Source of the DNA: an uncultured Eubacterium sp.
GTDB lineage: Bacteria > Bacillota > Clostridia > Lachnospirales > Lachnospiraceae
Direction of reading: 5' to 3'
Assembly: GCA_946611445.1 (NCBI GenBank)
Contig: CAMODP010000045.1
Location: 1 to 12,213 of the forward strand
DNA length: 12,213 nt
Position numbers and translations under genes: made by a program. The notes beneath the pieces were generated by a model. That model made no database searches and was not told where the DNA came from. It saw nothing but the letters and a program-made list of their open reading frames with translations. This document shows positions 1 to 5,839 of the stretch, one piece after another; position 1 is the stretch's first letter, and each line of letters opens with the position of its first letter.

Positions 1-1
1 G

Positions 2-28
2 GGAGACAGGGGTCAGACCCCTGTCTCC
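2..28. repeat. 27-bp palindromic repeat, copy 1
   Basis: Two perfect 13-base arms (GGAGACAGGGGTC and its reverse complement) surround a single central base, here A. One extra G/C pair at 1 and 29 extends it. It starts the window, downstream of the J-domain gene that ends at 172. The design, short and perfectly palindromic and repeated between genes, resembles REP elements mobilised by RAYT transposases, but no such transposase is in this window. Confidence 0.9.
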
Positions 29-62
29 CACATTTCTTCTGTTTATCGTCTTTGCCATTCCT

Positions 63-89
63 GGAGACAGGGGTCTGACCCCTGTCTCC
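63..89. repeat. 27-bp palindromic repeat, copy 2
   Basis: Perfect copy with central T, so opposite in orientation to copy 1. A half-arm fragment (tctgtctccc) follows at 91-100. Copies 1 to 3 are spaced about 60 bases apart and lie beyond the 3' end of the minus-strand operon, where their RNA hairpins could protect or end the transcript. No T-run follows them on either strand. Confidence 0.9.
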
Positions 90-117
90 CTCTGTCTCCC
101 TCGTCTTTGTCTTTCCC

Positions 118-144
118 GGAGACACAGGTCTGACCCCTGTCTCC
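118..144. repeat. 27-bp palindromic repeat, copy 3 (diverged arm)
   Basis: Central T. The left arm differs from the consensus at two positions (GGAGACACAGGTC), while the right arm is exact. It lies 28 bases past the stop of the J-domain gene on that gene's downstream side. Confidence 0.85.
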
Positions 145-171
145 TCTCTGGCTCCTCCCGACCAGCAGCGG

Positions 172-924
172 CTAGCAGCAGCAGAAGCCCCCGTATGGGA
201 ACAGGCAGCAGTTGCACAGTGCCATGGTCAGGCAGCAGGCGCCGGGTGATGACTGGGGTGTCCGCCGGACGTCCGGCGCGCACGGGCTGCCGCCGTAGCC
301 GTATTCGCGGCCCATGGTGTCGTACCAGTCTCCGCCGCCGGAGAGCTGCTGGCTGAGTCTCTGGAATTCGTAGTTTGCGGGCTCCATCTGCGCTGCCTGC
401 CGGGCTTCTTCGGCGGCAGCGACATTATTTCCGAGGCCTGCGTTTGCCATTGCCCGCAGGTAATGCCACGTACCTGTTCTGGCTGTGATGCCGTCGAGTA
501 CATTCATGGCCTCGCGGAAATGCTGTGTGTTGATATAGTTTGCGGCTGCCCGCAGATGGGGCTCGCTCAGGTCCGGTCCGTAGCGTCTGCTGCCGGACGT
601 GCCGGCTCCGCCGTAGCCGGCGTATCCGTCGTCTCCGTACGCACTGCCTGTACCTCCGAAGCCGTCATACCCGCCTCCGAAGCCCCACGGGCTGCTGCCG
701 GCGGATCCGCTGCCGAATTCCCCGCTGTATCCGCGCTCCCGCTCGTCCATAATCTGCTCATAGGCCTGCTGGACGATCTTGAACATTTCTTCTGCCTGTT
801 CTTTGTGCGGATTGTTGATATTGGCGTCCGGGTGGTATTTCCGGCTCAGCGTGCGGTATGCTTTTTTTATTTCTTCGTCGCCTGCGTCTCTGGAGACACC
901 CAGCACTTTATATGGATCAGTCAT
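172..924 (-). CDS. J-domain (DnaJ-like) co-chaperone with TPR-like region and Cys-rich tail
   Basis: The protein has 250 residues. Residues 1-63 form a J domain with the HPD tripeptide at 31-33, the motif that stimulates Hsp70 (DnaK) ATPase. Residues 65-115 are a Gly/Ser/Tyr-rich linker as in DnaJ G/F regions. Residues 118-195 are helical and TPR-like (residue pattern around HFREAMNVLDG and AAAEEARQAA). The DnaJ zinc-finger and substrate-binding domains are absent, so this is a class III J protein rather than DnaJ itself. The tail from about 215 has nine cysteines, six of them in CC or CCC runs ending at the last residue. It is the last gene of a minus-strand operon: its ATG overlaps the DUF5685 stop by 8 bases, and no good Shine-Dalgarno is visible, which suggests translational coupling. 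Cellular partner and role are unknown. Confidence 0.9.
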   Translation of the reverse strand: MTDPYKVLGVSRDAGDEEIKKAYRTLSRKYHPDANINNPHKEQAEEMFKIVQQAYEQIMDERERGYSGEFGSGSAGSSPWGFGGGYDGFGGTGSAYGDDGYAGYGGAGTSGSRRYGPDLSEPHLRAAANYINTQHFREAMNVLDGITARTGTWHYLRAMANAGLGNNVAAAEEARQAAQMEPANYEFQRLSQQLSGGGDWYDTMGREYGYGGSPCAPDVRRTPQSSPGACCLTMALCNCCLFPYGGFCCC

Positions 925-1882
925 GTTCGGGATCGCTCTCTGTATTGTTTCCTGTGTTCTTTTCTGTAGTTCTCTCTGCAGTCTCTTCTATGCTGCTCTC
1001 TGCGGTCTCTGCTGTGCTGCCTTCTGTACTTTTTCCCGCAATGCTTTCTGTGTTCTTTTCGGTGCTGCTGTCCGCATTTCTCTTCGTCCGGTATTTCACC
1101 CAGATTCCGGAGTACAGGATGTTCCGCAGGATATCCGCGTCTTCTATTACGGGAAGTCTCTCAAATGCTCTCGTGGCTTCTGCCGCCATCATCGTCAGGA
1201 TCTGCGCGATTTCTTCCTCGCTGTAGGTGCGGGGCGCTGAGAGGAACGGGTTGTAGCAGCCGTTTTTCTCGTCCTTTTCGCGGTCATCCCAGGCATCGCA
1301 CAGATAGATGAATTTGCCCAGGTAAAAGCCGAGGCGGCGCAGATCTTTCTGCCAGATATCCTCCCGCCAGGAAAAAATGGCCGATAGCATTTCGCCCGTA
1401 AGGCCTGCCGCGTATTCGACGTCTCCTTCTTTTCTGCGCTCCGCCTCGTGAAGCTTTTTCAGGTAACGGCGGATGGCTTTTGTCTGCTCCGGATATTTTG
1501 CGGCTGTCTTCAGGTATGCTGACCGAAGCGCCCGCGCGGCAGTCCTGGCTGTCAGGCTGTGTTCGTCTTCCCAGTCATCCTGCAGATTGTGCCATGTGAG
1601 AAGAATATTCATATCAGCCGCATAGGATGTGCAGGCATTCCGGATCACCGGCTGCTTTCTGGCCGGATGGAGCAGGCAGCGGGCATCTTCTGTTTTCTGG
1701 TCTTCTTTATAGAGCGCTGTCAGGAGCACTGCCAGAAAAGTCATATCATACGTCAGGGTCATGCGGGACAGCTGCCCGCAGGCGTGCCTAAGGTCATGAC
1801 ACACGCCGCAGTAATAGGCACGGTAACGGGTCAGATCCTTCCCTTTCAGTTCATCCCTGTCAATTGTTACGTATCCAAACAC
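917..1882 (-). CDS. DUF5685 family protein
   Basis: The protein has 321 residues and starts at GTG with a good AGAGGA site 8 bases upstream. The opening MFGYV...YRAYYCGVCHDL matches my memory of the clostridial DUF5685 family, whose function is not established. A CGVC pair sits at 25-28. The body is predicted all-helical, soluble and without a signal peptide. Two acidic motifs stand out: DDWED at 102-106 and DAWDD at 197-201, the second followed by GCYNP at 208-212. Their placement recalls the paired aspartate motifs of squalene/phytoene synthase-fold enzymes; this is an inference. Residues about 270-321 are a low-complexity Ser/Thr/Glu tail made of degenerate repeats and look like a lineage-specific extension. 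The gene lies between a zinc-ribbon membrane protein and a J-domain protein on the same strand. Confidence 0.88.
   Translation of the reverse strand: MFGYVTIDRDELKGKDLTRYRAYYCGVCHDLRHACGQLSRMTLTYDMTFLAVLLTALYKEDQKTEDARCLLHPARKQPVIRNACTSYAADMNILLTWHNLQDDWEDEHSLTARTAARALRSAYLKTAAKYPEQTKAIRRYLKKLHEAERRKEGDVEYAAGLTGEMLSAIFSWREDIWQKDLRRLGFYLGKFIYLCDAWDDREKDEKNGCYNPFLSAPRTYSEEEIAQILTMMAAEATRAFERLPVIEDADILRNILYSGIWVKYRTKRNADSSTEKNTESIAGKSTEGSTAETAESSIEETAERTTEKNTGNNTESDPEHD
920..1075 (-). repeat. Degenerate coding repeats (Ser/Thr/Glu tail of DUF5685 protein)
   Basis: The 3' end of the DUF5685 gene is built from near-repeats. The plus-strand string ctgtgttcttttc occurs at about 954 and 1047, with related gctgctctctg units between. 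They encode repeated TEKNT, ESS and AE-type blocks. This looks like slippage-prone, weakly constrained sequence and may vary in length between strains. Confidence 0.55.
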
Positions 1883-1946
1883 TGTTCAGATCCTCTTTTC
1901 CTTTTAAGGATGCGCAGGTTTCTGTTCCTTTACCGGTTTCCGGTGC

Positions 1947-2360
1947 TCAGGTCCTTTTTTCAAAATCCGTGCCGCACTTCGGGCAGTGGATCATGATGCG
2001 CCCCTTGCCGCGGGGCACCCGTACCAGCTGATGGCATCTCGGGCAGCGGAAATATGCATGCTCGCGATCGTTCAGCTGCCGTTCTCCCCCCTGGATTATC
2101 TCGTTGGCTTTGTCGCGGACTCTCTCGCAGAATTCCAGGTAGCGGCGGTTTTCATCCCTTCGCCGGGCAATGTTCCCTGAAAAGGTGCGCACCAGTCCAT
2201 ACACCGCGATGGCCGTGATCACCATCGACAGCGCGTAGTTGCGGATCACTGCCGAGATCAGCAGCAGAATCAGCGCCGCGCAGAGAATAAACCTTCCCAG
2301 CTCATCAACGCCGTAGCGGCCGTCCATCATGTGATTCAGTTTCTCGCGAAGCCTGTTCAT
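1947..2360 (-). CDS. Small membrane protein with C-terminal zinc ribbon
   Basis: The protein has 137 residues and starts at ATG with AAAGGAG about 9 bases upstream. After a charged N-terminus, residues 22-40 and 42-60 form two membrane segments. A basic, helical stretch follows (about 65-100). The C-terminus is a zinc-ribbon fold with CPRC at 106-109 and CPKC at 126-129, placed in the cytoplasm if both segments cross the membrane. It is the first gene of the operon; 64 bases separate it from DUF5685. It could tether a cytoplasmic partner, perhaps the J-domain protein, to the membrane, but that is only context. I do not recognise a named family beyond zinc-ribbon membrane protein. Confidence 0.82.
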   Translation of the reverse strand: MNRLREKLNHMMDGRYGVDELGRFILCAALILLLISAVIRNYALSMVITAIAVYGLVRTFSGNIARRRDENRRYLEFCERVRDKANEIIQGGERQLNDREHAYFRCPRCHQLVRVPRGKGRIMIHCPKCGTDFEKRT

Positions 2361-2401
2361 GCTCTTAAGCTCCTTTCCCGGAAATGCTTCTGCCCGCTGT
2401 T

Positions 2402-2430
2402 ATGGTACACTCTTCTCCGGCGGAATGCAA
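2402..2430 (-). promoter_or_regulatory. Candidate promoter of the zinc-ribbon/DUF5685/J-domain operon
   Basis: On the minus strand TTGCAT (2425-2430) is followed after 17 bases by TACCAT (2402-2407), about 42 bases before the ATG. Spacing is ideal, but the matches are only moderate (3/6 and 4/6), so this is tentative. Confidence 0.3.
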
Positions 2431-2499
2431 TTTCATGCAAATGAACTTTTTCTAAACCGAAGGTAAACTGCGCGGCCTATGCGGAGACAGGGATCATTC

Positions 2500-2526
2500 G
2501 GAGCCAGGGGTCAGACCTGTGTCTCC
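2500..2526. repeat. 27-bp palindromic repeat, copy 4 (supplies a stop codon)
   Basis: Central A on the plus strand, with two arm differences (GGAGCCAGGGGTC and GACCTGTGTCTCC). A partial copy, ggagacagggatc, lies just before it at 2483-2495. On the minus strand the element ends the small membrane protein gene: it reads Glu-Thr-Gln-Val-stop, and the TGA (2511-2513) is inside the palindrome. Confidence 0.85.
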
Positions 2527-2834
2527 GATGGTTCGTTTTCATTGTTCTCCGGGTCCTCCGCCGGCGCGGAGACAGGGGTCAGATCTGTGTCTCCACCCTT
2601 CTCTGCCTGTTCCCCTGGCAGTAGCGCGTCCTTCGCGCCGCGGCCGCGCAGCGCGCGGGCTGTCTGTATCATCGCGAACAGAAGAATCGGCACCGCAAAG
2701 GTACAGAACAGAGACGCCATAAACAGCCCTTTCGCGGAAGGGCTGTCCATCAGGGCAAACAGCAGGGTTGAGGCATACATGGCGAGCAGCAGGACGATGC
2801 CTGCAAGCGCCAGAATGCGGTGTGATTTCTTCAC
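2511..2834 (-). CDS. Small two-helix membrane protein, tail encoded by palindromic repeats
   Basis: The chosen start is the GTG at 2834, which has GGGAGGA 7 bases upstream; the frame is open further back to 2984, but that part runs through two palindromic repeats and has no good ribosome site. The product is 107 residues: a short basic start (KKSHR), hydrophobic segments at about 7-28 and 37-57, then a polar, acidic cytoplasmic tail. Repeat copy 5 encodes residues 81-89 (GDTDLTPVS), and copy 4 encodes the final ETQV and the stop. The natural C-terminus has therefore probably been replaced or lengthened by repeat insertion. I recognise no family. An extended -10 promoter is visible upstream at 2975-2983. 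Confidence 0.7.
   Translation of the reverse strand: MKKSHRILALAGIVLLLAMYASTLLFALMDSPSAKGLFMASLFCTFAVPILLFAMIQTARALRGRGAKDALLPGEQAEKGGDTDLTPVSAPAEDPENNENEPSETQV
2568..2594. repeat. 27-bp palindromic repeat, copy 5 (inside a coding region)
   Basis: Central A; the left arm is exact and the right arm is GATCTGTGTCTCC. On the minus strand it is read in the open frame and adds nine residues, GDTDLTPVS, to the small membrane protein. Confidence 0.87.
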
Positions 2835-2855
2835 GGTATTTCCTCCCGGTGCGGA

Positions 2856-2882
2856 GGAGACAGGGGTCAGACCCGTGTCTCC
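2856..2882. repeat. 27-bp palindromic repeat, copy 6 (in a 5' leader)
   Basis: Central A; one change in the right arm (GACCCGTGTCTCC). It lies 21 bases upstream of the GTG start of the small membrane protein gene, very close to its ribosome binding site, so its RNA hairpin could affect translation. Confidence 0.88.
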
Positions 2883-2918
2883 CTTTTCTGAAATCATTTC
2901 TTTGTATCTGCCGGGGGG

Positions 2919-2945
2919 GGAGACAGGGGTCTGACCCCTGTCTCC
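2919..2945. repeat. 27-bp palindromic repeat, copy 7
   Basis: Perfect copy with central T, preceded by a run of eight G (2913-2920). It lies between the predicted start of the minus-strand transcript (about 2968) and copy 6, so the leader of the small membrane protein mRNA would carry two strong hairpins. Confidence 0.9.
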
Positions 2946-2974
2946 CCCTTTCCGGCTTGTAATTTTCAAGTGGC

Positions 2975-2983
2975 AGTATAGCA
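2975..2983 (-). promoter_or_regulatory. Extended -10 promoter for the small membrane protein gene
   Basis: The minus strand reads TGC-TATACT, an extended -10 element with 5/6 match to TATAAT. No convincing -35 is seen, as is allowed for this class. It would give a leader of roughly 130 bases holding repeat copies 6 and 7. Confidence 0.5.
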
Positions 2984-2998
2984 TATTGCAGCGAAATA

Positions 2999-3007
2999 TG
3001 CCATAAT
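2999..3007 (+). promoter_or_regulatory. Extended -10 promoter for trmL
   Basis: The plus strand reads TGC-CATAAT, an extended -10 element. It lies only 15 bases from the oppositely directed TGC-TATACT, so the two promoters are back to back and could compete. The trmL leader would be about 120 bases. Confidence 0.45.
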
Positions 3008-3031
3008 CGTTACGATTCAGCCGCGATGTAA

Positions 3032-3094
3032 GCCGACCGCACTAAATGCCGGCCGCACTGAATGCCAGCCGCGCTGCATGACTGCGTGCTGCAT
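3032..3094 (+). repeat. Degenerate 16-bp tandem repeat in the trmL leader
   Basis: Three 16-base units run without a gap: gccgaccgcactaaat (3032-3047), gccggccgcactgaat (3048-3063) and gccagccgcgctgcat (3064-3079). A looser 15-base unit follows (3080-3094). They sit between the candidate trmL promoter and its ribosome site. Confidence 0.65.
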
Positions 3095-3132
3095 GCCATC
3101 GCGCAGATCTCTTTCACGGAAAGGAGCCGCAT

Positions 3133-3624
3133 ATGCCGCATTTTAATATAGTACTCCATGAGCCGGAGATACCTTCCAATACCGGAAACATCGGGCGCAC
3201 CTGCGTGGCTGCCGGCGCCTCTCTTCATCTGATCGAACCCCTGGGCTTTCGCCTGAACGAGAAAACGGTCCGTCGGGCCGGCATGGATTACTGGGAGAAA
3301 CTGGAGGTCACCCGCTATCTGGACTATGCGGATTTTGTCCGGCAGCACGGAGATGCGCCGGTTTTTTACGCCTCAACAAAAGCTGCACGCCTGTACACGG
3401 AAGTGGCTTACCCTGAAAACTGCTTTATCATGTTCGGCAAGGAAAGCGGCGGGATCCCGGAGGATATTCTCCGCAGCCATATCGATACTGCGGTTCGCAT
3501 TCCCATGCTGGACGGTACGCGCTCGTTGAATCTGGCCAATTCCGTTGCGATCGTCCTGTACGAAGCGCTGCGGCAGCACGGTTTTTCCGGGATGTTGACG
3601 CAGGGCCTGCTCGCGGAGCCGTAA
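3133..3624 (+). CDS. trmL: tRNA (cytidine(34)-2'-O)-methyltransferase TrmL
   Basis: The product of 163 residues matches the compact SPOUT methyltransferase TrmL over its whole length. TrmL uses S-adenosylmethionine to 2'-O-methylate the wobble base (C34 or cmnm5U34) of tRNA-Leu isoacceptors in the cytoplasm. Family signatures visible are the N-terminal NIVLHEPEIPSNTGNIGRTC (residues 5-24), the GKESGGIP loop near 98-105, and LDGTRSLNLANSVAIVLYEA near 126-145, which forms the trefoil-knot cofactor site. The ATG has AAGGAG (3121-3126) six bases upstream. The gene stands alone on the plus strand: a divergent small membrane protein lies upstream, and a palindromic repeat begins 17 bases past the stop. 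Nothing is missing or truncated. Confidence 0.96.
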   Translation: MPHFNIVLHEPEIPSNTGNIGRTCVAAGASLHLIEPLGFRLNEKTVRRAGMDYWEKLEVTRYLDYADFVRQHGDAPVFYASTKAARLYTEVAYPENCFIMFGKESGGIPEDILRSHIDTAVRIPMLDGTRSLNLANSVAIVLYEALRQHGFSGMLTQGLLAEP

Positions 3625-3640
3625 GGTGGCGGGGGCGGAA

Positions 3641-3667
3641 GGAGACAGGGGTCTGACCCCTGTCTCC
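3641..3667. repeat. 27-bp palindromic repeat, copy 8, between convergent genes
   Basis: Perfect copy with central T between the 3' ends of trmL (plus) and the leucine-rich-repeat fragment (minus). A partial arm (ctgtctcctcc) follows at 3669-3679. It could serve as a two-way mRNA 3'-end hairpin; no T-run is present, so it is not a typical intrinsic terminator. Confidence 0.9.
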
Positions 3668-3681
3668 TCCTGTCTCCTCCG

Positions 3682-4206
3682 CTATTGTTCTGTCCACAGC
3701 ACCTCTCCCCCGTACGTCTGCATCTTCTCCTCCGGCCATTCTCCGGCGGGAACAAACGCATGGATAACAGCCGTGCTGAAGGCATTCTCGTTTTCGATGA
3801 CAGGAAGGCCGTTAAAGACCAGTTCGAGAGGTTCTTCTCGGGTCCCGAGCTGTTCGAAGACAGCCGCGCCGCTGATCACAGAAAGAGAAGGCGGAAATTC
3901 CAGCCGTTTTATTCCTGTCGATTTTGCGAACGCGTATTGTCCGATCCCCTCAAGGCCCTGCGGGAGTGTCAGCTCCTGCAGATTCTTATTGTATCCGAAT
4001 GCCAGCGGCATTATGGTCCTGACGCCTTCCGGGACCACATAGGTCTTGTCCTTTTTCCCGGCAGGATATGCGATCAGTTTTTCCATATCAGCGCTGAACA
4101 GGACTCCGTCCGCAGATTTGAAATACTCATTGTCCAGATCAAAGGCTTCTATCATCTGCAGGTCCTGAAAAGCATACGGCCCGATCTCGGACAGTCCCTT
4201 TTGGCT
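3682..4206 (-). pseudogene. BspA-type leucine-rich-repeat (LRR_5) fragment without a proper start
   Basis: The frame encodes LRR_5 units as in BspA-like surface proteins: GLSEIGPYAF, then VRTIMPLAF, then LEGIGQYAF, each followed by LxxLxLP-type strands, and a typical terminal region (HAFVPAGEWPEEKMQTYGG). The first ATG is at 4155 with only a weak AGGA upstream, yet repeat-like sequence continues back to about 4200, where no ATG, GTG or TTG exists before the in-frame stop at 4258-4260. The similarity thus begins just where the C69 dipeptidase stops (4206), one frame away. It is either a 5'-truncated gene remnant, or a C-terminal domain cut off the dipeptidase by a one-base frameshift, or a short protein of 157 residues started at 4155. 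It has no signal peptide of its own, though LRR_5 proteins are usually extracellular. Confidence 0.6.
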
Positions 4207-5813
4207 TATTCCGGCATCGCTCTGTAAACCTCGGCCGAAAGATCGATCGGGATCGGGTCATAGACGATTTTCTCACCGGTCATCGCTCCGGTCTCCGGAT
4301 TATGGGCAATCTTCAGCGTATTCGCGTTCTTATTCAGATACCATATCTGTGTATTCAGGATCTCTTTTGCGTCTTCAAAGACCTGGGTCTGCAGGGAATT
4401 GCAGTATGCGGTCACATAAGCGGCGGCCTCGTCCGGATCATCCGCAAGCAGCCTGTCGGCCTGCTCCAGGACCCGGGGCATGTTCTCCTGCATCCCCTGT
4501 TCCGCCTCTTTCCAGAATTCTTTTACCGGCGCCCCGTATACCTCCGGGTCCAGCAGACCGAGTGTAGTGATCTCTTTAAATGCGTACCAGGCATAGTGCT
4601 CTGAATCAAACACGCCGGCTTCTTCCACGGGCTGATCCGCGCCATAGGCGTCACTGACAGATGTGCAGAAATTCGAGAGGGGTACAAATACACCGCAGAC
4701 ATCCGGAGCGAGGCTTTCCCATGTAACAACGCTCAGCCGGGGCGGCAGCTCCGGATAGATCTGCAGGACATGAACACTGCTCGCCGTGTCTGTTCCGATC
4801 ACGCGCATATCGATCCGTCCGGTCTCATCGGGGCTGTACGGGGTTCCCTCATAGCGGTCGCGCATCACGGACAGCACATCCGCAAGGGATACCTTTTCGT
4901 CAGGCTCGAACAAAAGCGGATAGAATTCCTCTTCATCATAATCCCTGCCGTATACGGATGGCGCCAGCAGCCGGTGACCGCTCCAGGTCCTCATATGGCA
5001 ATATGAGCTTCTCATCAGGTCTCCCGAATACGTCCTGTAGAGATTCAGCTCCCCGTTTTCTCCGTACTCTGCGAACCCCTTTTCCTCAGGAAGGGTAAAA
5101 AGCTCTTCGGATGTGATGCATTCTGAAAAATCTGACAGATACTCCATGGTGAATTCATTTCCGAATGCCGCAGCCTTATCCGCGGGAAGCTTCACTGCCG
5201 CATACTGGTGGCCAGTGTAGATCTCTATATACCAGGCTTCCTTCTGGTCAGCGACCGTGGCGATGTTCACGCCATTGCTCCCATACTGATCGATCAGCCG
5301 CAGAAGCGTTTCCACGCCCTCCCTGGCTGTCGCGCTCTGACAGGCGACCAGGTCATCGGCCGTATCTTCCGTCAGTCCGTCTTCTATCAGCGGATCTGCA
5401 TCCAGTGCTCTCTCATTTGAAAAAGCCGTTACAGACATCGTGATCGTCACGCCGCACTCATTGCTGCATGCTGCCGCGTCCTTCTGGGCATGCAGCTGGT
5501 CCATGGCATTCTGCATCCATGGCGTTGTCGTATACTTGTATGTCAGGGCAGGGATCTCCTCCTGTATGGTGCCGGCATCATTGACCGGCATCGTCCTGCC
5601 GGGCTCATTCTCCACCCGCTCTGTCACTGTCATGCGCGCCGGCATGACACCCTGTATATCATTCGATCTCGCAATGATCATAGTGCCGTCCGCGCTGACT
5701 TCCGGCCCGATATAGACCTCCGTGCAGGCAAAAACCGGACCGGCCGCCAGGAAAGCAGCAGTTCCTGCAGCCAGAGAAATCATAATCGTGTACAAAAAAC
5801 TCTTACCACTCAT
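4206..5813 (-). CDS. Secreted C69 family dipeptidase
   Basis: The chosen ATG (5813) has AAAGGAG upstream and is directly followed by a signal peptide (residues 1-29, hydrophobic core 7-25). An open frame extends back to 6266, but that part lies inside the upstream gene in another frame and is rejected. After cleavage at VFA the mature protein would begin with Cys30 (CTEVYIG), the N-terminal nucleophile of Ntn hydrolases of peptidase family C69 (PepD-like dipeptidases). Other family marks are DGTMIIARSND near 41-51 and the block ECGVTITMSVTAFSN followed by DPLIEDGLTE. The product is 535 residues, a usual length. It should hydrolyse dipeptides outside the membrane. It lies 26 bases after the amidase fusion gene, so both are probably one transcript for peptide release and use. 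Confidence 0.93.
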   Translation of the reverse strand: MSGKSFLYTIMISLAAGTAAFLAAGPVFACTEVYIGPEVSADGTMIIARSNDIQGVMPARMTVTERVENEPGRTMPVNDAGTIQEEIPALTYKYTTTPWMQNAMDQLHAQKDAAACSNECGVTITMSVTAFSNERALDADPLIEDGLTEDTADDLVACQSATAREGVETLLRLIDQYGSNGVNIATVADQKEAWYIEIYTGHQYAAVKLPADKAAAFGNEFTMEYLSDFSECITSEELFTLPEEKGFAEYGENGELNLYRTYSGDLMRSSYCHMRTWSGHRLLAPSVYGRDYDEEEFYPLLFEPDEKVSLADVLSVMRDRYEGTPYSPDETGRIDMRVIGTDTASSVHVLQIYPELPPRLSVVTWESLAPDVCGVFVPLSNFCTSVSDAYGADQPVEEAGVFDSEHYAWYAFKEITTLGLLDPEVYGAPVKEFWKEAEQGMQENMPRVLEQADRLLADDPDEAAAYVTAYCNSLQTQVFEDAKEILNTQIWYLNKNANTLKIAHNPETGAMTGEKIVYDPIPIDLSAEVYRAMPE

Positions 5814-5839
5814 CTCTGCTCCTTTCTCTTCCCTCTTCC

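Noticed and set aside
1..144. CRISPR array
   Set aside because: The repeats are full palindromes in alternating orientation with irregular spacing, and there are no cas genes.
463..969. Plus-strand frame of 168 codons over the J-domain gene
   Set aside because: It is antisense to a gene with an intact J domain and has no supporting ribosome site or domain.
2835..2984. Longer version of the small membrane protein starting at 2984
   Set aside because: The added residues are translated palindromic repeats (GDRGQTPVS, GDTGLTPVS); the GTG at 2834 has a strong ribosome site and begins the membrane segment region.
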